This document shows positions 59,592-64,000 of a stretch of 64,000 nt of DNA, one piece after another. Under the pieces are notes generated by a model, which made no database searches, was not told where the DNA came from, and saw only the letters and a list, made by a program, of their open reading frames with translations. Positions within the stretch are counted from its first letter, which is position 1. The number at the start of each line of letters is the position of its first letter. Location: positions 1,302,001 to 1,366,000 of the forward strand of contig NZ_CP117866.1 in the NCBI RefSeq assembly GCF_028736035.1, in the 5' to 3' direction. The position numbers and the translations under genes were made by a program. Source of the stretch: Streptomyces sp. T12. Its GTDB lineage: Bacteria > Actinomycetota > Actinomycetes > Streptomycetales > Streptomycetaceae.

Positions 59592-62189
59592 TCAGGGCAG
59601 GATCTCGACGTACCCGTCGGTTCCGTGCACGCGGATGCGCTGGCCGTCCCGGATCAGCCGGGTGGCCTGCTCCACGCCCACGACGGCCGGCAAGCCGTAC
59701 TCCCGGGCGATGACTGCGCCATGCGTCATCAGGCCGCCCACCTCCGTCACCAGGCCCGCGATTCCGACGAACAGCGGCGACCAGCTGGGGTCCGTGAAGG
59801 GCGTGACCAGGATGTCGCCCGCTTCGAGATCGGCCTCCGCCATGTCGAGGATGACGCGGGCCCTTCCCTCGATGGTCCCGGCGGACACCGGTACGCCGAT
59901 CAGGGCGCCGGCCGGCACGTCGTCGCGCCGGTACGCGCCGGTGAGGGCCTCACCATCCGATGTGAGGACGCGGGGCGGTGTGAGCGCGTGGTACGACCGG
60001 AAGGCGTCCTTGCGCTGCTGGATGAGCTGGTCATCCACCTGGTTCGAGCGCACGACGTCGTGGAACTCCTGGAACGTGAGGTGGAAGACGTCCTCCTTCT
60101 CAGGAAGCACACCTGCCTGCACAAGGCGCTCGGCCTCCCCCAGCAGGGCCTGCTTGTAGACGAAGTAGCGGCTGACGATGCCGTACTTCGGGTACTCCCG
60201 GTACCCGATGAAGGTTCGGACCCGGTCGATCATCCGCTTGGCCTCGTCGGCTTTCTGGTCCCCGTCCGGCAGGGCCCGCAAGCGTGACAGCACGTCCTGT
60301 TCCTTCTGCTGCGCCTTCTGCCGCCCTTGCTCGAAGCGCCGCTCGGCGGCGCCCGGCTCGAAGTTCCTGACATTGTCGAGGATCACGGGCACGAGCGTGG
60401 TGGGGCGCTCGCGCCAACGTGGCCTCGTGATGTCGATCTCGCCGACGCAGCGCATGCCGTACCGGTCGAGGTAGGCCTCGATGGCGTCGCGCGCTTCGGT
60501 CCCGCCCGGGAGCTTCACCAACTCGTCCAGGAAGTCCTCGCCCTCGACGCCCTGCAGGAACGCCACCACCTCCGGATGCGGGCGGATCACGTCCGCGACG
60601 TCGAGCAGTGCCAGTCCCATCTCGGACGTGACGTTGTCGGGGGCGGACAGCGTGAGCGTGTCAGCCGCGTTCTTCTCGCCCAGCCACTCCTGCAGCTTGT
60701 CGTTGAGCCACCACGTGGCCTCCATCCCCGCCATGATCGCCTGAACGTTCAGCGGATCGCTGAGGACTCGCTTGTGCTCCGCGAAGGCCTCCAGCAGGAA
60801 GTCGAACAGAGCCGGTCCGGTCTTCGTCCGGATGTCGCGCTCCAGGGCGGCGATGGACGCCTGGCTGCGCTCGATCAGCTCGGTGACGATGGCCGGATCG
60901 GTCTCGACCGGGGCGGACGCACCGCCGGCCGGCCGCCCGCCGGGACCCGCGTCCGGGAGCGACGGGACGAAATCGTCGCGGGCGAGTACGGTCTCCAGCG
61001 CGTCCCTGACCAGCGGATCGCCTCTCCCCATGACGTCCAGGAGGCCGGCGCGGCTCGCGGGCGAGGCCAGGCGGCGGGTGACGTCGACGAACAGCCTCCC
61101 GCCGGCCTCGTGCATCGGCACCATGGCCGTCAGCTGCCACATGGAGAACCCGAGGGGCTTCATGGGGTCGGTCATCATCTGCTGATGACCGACGGAGACG
61201 TAGACGTGATTCTCCTGGTCGCCGGTGTCGGGGATGGGGAACAGCGTCGTGATCGGCCGGCTCTGAACGATCCGGAAGTCATCGTCGACCAGGCACCATT
61301 CGATGTCCTGCGGGCGGCCGAAGTGCGCTTCGATACGCCGCCCGAGCTGCACGAGCCGCACGACCTGCGCATCCGTCAGCGCCGGCTGCTCCTGCCGCTG
61401 CGAGTCGATCGCCACTTCCTGCGTACCGCCGGCCGGCAGGGCCTGCACGGCACGCTGTTTGGCGGCGATCGCCTTGGCGACGACTTCGCCATGTCGCACC
61501 TTGTAGACGTCCGGGTTCACCAGGCCGGAGACCAGTGCCTCGCCGAGGCCGAAGCCGGCGTCCACGGTGGCGACCTTCCGGTTGCCCGTGACGGGGTCGG
61601 CCGTGAACAGGACGCCGGCCGCTTGCGGGAAGACCATCTGCTGCACGACCACGGCCATGTGGACCGTACGGTGGTCGATGCCGTTGCGTTGGCGGTAGGT
61701 CACGGCCCGTTCGGTGAACAGCGAGGCCCAGCACCGGCTGACGTGCTGGAGGATCGCCGTCGGCCCCACGACGTTGAGGTACGTGTCCTGCTGGCCGGCA
61801 AAGGAGGCCGTCGGCAGGTCCTCCGCCGTCGCGCTGGATCGGACGGCGTAGGCGGCCTGCTCGCCGAGCTGGGCGAGCGCCCGGGTGATCGCCGCCGCGA
61901 GATCGCCCGGGATGGCGGTCCCTTCGATGGTCCGACGGATCTGCGAGCTGAGCGTGCGGATCGCCTCCCGGTCGTCCGGTTTCAACCGCGACAACTCATC
62001 GAGCTGATCGTCGATCGACGGCGCTTGCGCCGTGATCCGCCGGAAGGCGTCCGTCGTCACGCAGAAACCACCCGGCACGCGGATGCCTTCGATCCGCGAC
62101 AGCCCGCCTAGCTGCGCGCCCTTGCCGCCAACGGCCGCGACCTGCGTCTCATCAACCTCTTGAAGGTCCAACACGTACCGCTCGATCAT
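59592..62189 (-). CDS. rph: Rifamycin-inactivating phosphotransferase
   Basis: Inactivates rifamycins by transferring the beta-phosphate of ATP to the ansa chain; built like PEP synthase but shorter. The 865-aa protein has an ATP-grasp domain (AAVGGKGAQLGGLSRIEG, AYAVRSSATAEDLPTASFAG, GVLFTADPVTGNRKVATV), a rifamycin-binding helical domain (about 325-750), and a swivelling phosphohistidine domain with candidate His823 in GGLMTHGAVIARE. Length matches characterised RPH enzymes (about 867 aa). ATG 62189 has GGAGG seven bases upstream. The rifamycin-associated element at 62375 supports rph rather than ppsA, as does the missing C-terminal PEP-binding barrel. Confidence 0.92.
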   Translation of the reverse strand: MIERYVLDLQEVDETQVAAVGGKGAQLGGLSRIEGIRVPGGFCVTTDAFRRITAQAPSIDDQLDELSRLKPDDREAIRTLSSQIRRTIEGTAIPGDLAAAITRALAQLGEQAAYAVRSSATAEDLPTASFAGQQDTYLNVVGPTAILQHVSRCWASLFTERAVTYRQRNGIDHRTVHMAVVVQQMVFPQAAGVLFTADPVTGNRKVATVDAGFGLGEALVSGLVNPDVYKVRHGEVVAKAIAAKQRAVQALPAGGTQEVAIDSQRQEQPALTDAQVVRLVQLGRRIEAHFGRPQDIEWCLVDDDFRIVQSRPITTLFPIPDTGDQENHVYVSVGHQQMMTDPMKPLGFSMWQLTAMVPMHEAGGRLFVDVTRRLASPASRAGLLDVMGRGDPLVRDALETVLARDDFVPSLPDAGPGGRPAGGASAPVETDPAIVTELIERSQASIAALERDIRTKTGPALFDFLLEAFAEHKRVLSDPLNVQAIMAGMEATWWLNDKLQEWLGEKNAADTLTLSAPDNVTSEMGLALLDVADVIRPHPEVVAFLQGVEGEDFLDELVKLPGGTEARDAIEAYLDRYGMRCVGEIDITRPRWRERPTTLVPVILDNVRNFEPGAAERRFEQGRQKAQQKEQDVLSRLRALPDGDQKADEAKRMIDRVRTFIGYREYPKYGIVSRYFVYKQALLGEAERLVQAGVLPEKEDVFHLTFQEFHDVVRSNQVDDQLIQQRKDAFRSYHALTPPRVLTSDGEALTGAYRRDDVPAGALIGVPVSAGTIEGRARVILDMAEADLEAGDILVTPFTDPSWSPLFVGIAGLVTEVGGLMTHGAVIAREYGLPAVVGVEQATRLIRDGQRIRVHGTDGYVEILP

Positions 62190-62374
62190 TGCGATACCTC
62201 CGAGGCGGCCGTGCTCCGTTGCACTGCGGCGGCCGATCGAATCACCGGCGCCTCCAACTCTGTCGTACCTCTTGTCGAGCACGTCCTCGTCCCCCCATAC
62301 GCCGACAACACACGCACGTCGTGCCCCCGTTTCCGCAGGTTGTGACCTCGGCGAATGATTTTGCGCCCCCACCC

Positions 62375-62393
62375 GGGTCTTGCCGCAAGCCCC
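62375..62393 (-). promoter_or_regulatory. Rifamycin-associated element (RAE) upstream of rph
   Basis: On the minus strand GGGGCTTGCGGCAAGACCC, a 19-bp near-palindrome (GGGGCTTGC against GGGTCTTGC) 186 bp before the rph start. It matches, as far as I recall, the element reported upstream of rph and other rifamycin-inactivation genes in actinomycetes. The rest of 62190-62605 holds no recognisable gene. Confidence 0.82.
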
Positions 62394-62605
62394 CCAGCGC
62401 GCTATAAGTTGAGAGTGGCAAGGAGAGAGTTCTCCTTGCCTTTGCTTTTTGCGCCGTCCGCACATACGGGTACGCGTCGTTGGCCCTGGCGGATGCCCCA
62501 CCGGCCTACGGATGCAGCCGCAACTTTGCAACCTGGCCTCGCTTGTTGGAGCCAACGGGTCTCAACGCGGCCCGGCGATTGCGGCTTTCGCGTGGTGGGC
62601 GGACC

Positions 62606-63127
62606 TCAACGCTTGACGGCCTCCGCGATCTGCAGGGCGACCTGGGCGGGCGTGAGGTGCGTGGTGTCGACGACCTCGGCCTCGCCGTGCAGCCACGTGC
62701 GGGCCGCCTCGGCGTAGGGCTCGAGGTATTTGAGGCGGAACGGGGAGGGGCCGAGAAGGGTGTCCCCCTCGATGCGTCCGCGGAGGGTGTCCTGGTCGGC
62801 GTGGAGGACGAAGTGCCGTACCGGGATGGCATGTTGGGCGAGGCCCGTACTGATCTCGCGCCAGTACTGCTCGACCAGGACGGTCATGGGCATCACCAGA
62901 GTGCCGCCGGTGTATTCGAGTACGCGGCGGGCGGTTTCGACGACGAGCGGCCGCCACGGCGGCCAGTGCTGGAAGTTGTCCGTCCCGGGCAGCCCGGGCG
63001 TGATGTCCATGAGTGTCTCGCCGACCTTCTCGGCGTCGAACACCCGTGAATCCGGGATCAGTGGCTGCACGAGTGCACTGGTCGTCGTCTTGCCTGCGCC
63101 GTGGGTGCCATTGAGCCATACGATCAT
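62606..63127 (-). CDS. P-loop NTPase, AAA/TmrB-like (kinase-like fold)
   Basis: Cytoplasmic nucleotide-binding protein of 173 aa. It starts MIVWLNGTHGAGKTTTSALV, where GTHGAGKTT is the Walker A loop; VFDAEKVGETL and VLHADQDTLRGRIEGD are consistent with a small kinase or TmrB-type resistance ATPase, with a LID-like arginine region. I used ATG 63127; the open frame extends to 63214 but the P-loop strand begins here. Proteins of this kind are often annotated as tunicamycin-resistance-like in Streptomyces, without proof of that activity. Confidence 0.75.
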   Translation of the reverse strand: MIVWLNGTHGAGKTTTSALVQPLIPDSRVFDAEKVGETLMDITPGLPGTDNFQHWPPWRPLVVETARRVLEYTGGTLVMPMTVLVEQYWREISTGLAQHAIPVRHFVLHADQDTLRGRIEGDTLLGPSPFRLKYLEPYAEAARTWLHGEAEVVDTTHLTPAQVALQIAEAVKR

Positions 63128-63292
63128 GGGACCCAACGCTAGCGCCGTGCGGGCAGCGAAATCGGGCACAGCAGAAATCCGGAACGTCTCCGGTGTTTCC
63201 CAGCGTGGTGCCAACCACCAAGATCAGGCGTCACCTATCTCGAAAAGCCGCCGACCGCAGCCGTCAACAGGCCGCAGCGTTCAGTTCAGTGA

Positions 63293-63745
63293 TCAGTCGA
63301 ACCAGACCACGAGTCGCACGTGCTCTGGTCCATGCAGCTCGGCCAGCGTCCGCATCACGTCCCAGACCGGCGCCCAATGGGTCTCTGCCCCGGCAACAGC
63401 GCTTCGGCTGAGCGTGCCGGATCGATCGGTCTCGTCCCAATCAGCGGCTACCAACTCGGCCCAGCTGATCCACGTCGTTCCGTGCGCGTCCTGTGGCCCG
63501 CCCCACGCGTTGAACGCCTCACGTAGTCCGTCCGAGGCGTCCTCCGGCAGGCCGCGGTCCTCGGTCAGCGGGCGGAACCCGAAGGAGTTGCGGACGCCGA
63601 AGAGGCAGGCGAGGGCGTCATAGGCGTTTCCGGTATTGAGGAGGAAGAGATCAATGGCGGCGTGCCATACCGCGTCCTCGTCGTCCTCTCCCCAAATCCG
63701 GGCCAGGGGTCTGCACTCGACCATTCCGCTCACGTCGGTGGACAT
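63293..63745 (-). CDS. Hypothetical protein
   Basis: A 150-aa acidic, tryptophan-rich protein starting MSTDVSGMVECRPLARIWG, with GNAYDALACLFGVRNSFGF, AWGGPQDAHGTTWISWAEL and a C-terminal VMRTLAELHGPEHVRLVVWF. No family motif was recognised; composition suggests a soluble cytoplasmic protein. Codon use is convincing. ATG 63745 is one choice: the frame is open to 63859 and homologues may start earlier. No operon partner is evident. Confidence 0.65.
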   Translation of the reverse strand: MSTDVSGMVECRPLARIWGEDDEDAVWHAAIDLFLLNTGNAYDALACLFGVRNSFGFRPLTEDRGLPEDASDGLREAFNAWGGPQDAHGTTWISWAELVAADWDETDRSGTLSRSAVAGAETHWAPVWDVMRTLAELHGPEHVRLVVWFD

Positions 63746-64000
63746 GTCCGCATGTCTGCCGAGCGAGGGCAAGGCTCGTCGCCTCGATTTCGATGCCGAG
63801 CTTCGCCAGTGAGCGGTGGCTCGGCTTGGTGGGGACGACGGTCCCGGATCAAGGCCCACAGGACGTTGACTCGGCTACGCCCTCGAAAGTCCGCGATCAG
63901 CCATGTGTATCCAAGCCGTGGCGACCGAGTGCTGCTCGGATCTGGCTGAGCCACTCCATGCCCAGCCGGCGCCCGTTCGGGAATTGGTCTCCTCGATCCC
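63746..64000 (-). other. Unresolved coding-like sequence entering from the right edge
   Basis: Two minus-strand frames look coding: one ends EWLSQIRAALGRHGLDTHG at about 63900; another runs through GYTWLIADFRGRSRVNVLW, then ALIRDRR, and stops at 63730. They may be parts of one frameshifted gene or the tail of a gene beyond the window. I do not recognise a family. Confidence 0.3.

Noticed and set aside
59592..62555. Phosphoenolpyruvate synthase, and a start at 62555
   Set aside because: Protein length, domain end after the phosphohistidine domain and the upstream element fit rifamycin phosphotransferase; the start with a ribosome site is 62189, and the longer frame would cover the RAE.

Overview
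The window is high-GC actinobacterial DNA and reads as Streptomyces: many GTG (and some TTG) starts, purine-rich ribosome sites, twin-arginine (Tat) signal peptides, CBM2-bearing cellulases next to 14-bp TGGGAGCGCTCCCA (CebR-type) boxes, and a rifamycin phosphotransferase with its upstream element. No rRNA, tRNA or CRISPR array was seen. Names rest on motifs read by eye; no database search was run.

Layout. (1) 1-4.2 kb: a response regulator cut by the left edge and a two-gene envelope glycosyltransferase operon. (2) 4.3-9.1 kb: gene fossils (hydrolase, start of a fucosidase, aldo/keto reductase) around an intact GH29 alpha-L-fucosidase and a FadR-type GntR regulator. (3) 9.2-18.4 kb: cellulose island with GH6, GH48, GH12, an expansin-like protein and a LacI/CebR-like repressor with CebR boxes. 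(4) 18.5-34.2 kb: L-fucose core, made of a GH29 fucosidase, a nine-cistron leftward operon (FAH hydrolase, L-fuconate dehydratase, SDR, aldo/keto reductase, mutarotase, lactonase, lutA, lutB, lutC), a divergent three-gene sugar ABC transporter and a second FadR-type regulator. (5) 34.4-44.1 kb: MMPL exporter, flavin amine oxidase, SRPBCC protein, an integrase remnant and a decaying aromatic-type catabolic cluster. (6) 44.1-50.7 kb: two more GH29 fucosidases and a GH43-like exo-galactanase. (7) 50.7-58.7 kb: MFS remnant, AraC regulator with an ALDH/SDR/FMO operon, and a fifth GH29 fucosidase. (8) 58.7-64 kb: TetR regulator, rifamycin phosphotransferase, P-loop kinase-like protein and two unrecognised reading frames.

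How it fits together. Secreted fucosidases, galactanase, cellulases and expansin would strip fucose and glucan from plant cell walls (fucosylated xyloglucan, arabinogalactan protein). The ABC transporter would import L-fucose. The operon encodes every step of the non-phosphorylating route fucose > fuconolactone > fuconate > 2-keto-3-deoxyfuconate > 2,4-diketo-3-deoxyfuconate > pyruvate + L-lactate, and LutABC in the same operon would oxidise the lactate to pyruvate. These units are tied together by an 11-bp palindrome, ACATC(C/G)GATGT, which occurs in pairs and at three fucosidase-type promoters sits at fixed spacing from a CTAGACA element. This looks like one dedicated fucose regulon, probably read by one or both FadR-type regulators, and it carries fossils of an earlier or duplicated copy at its edges.
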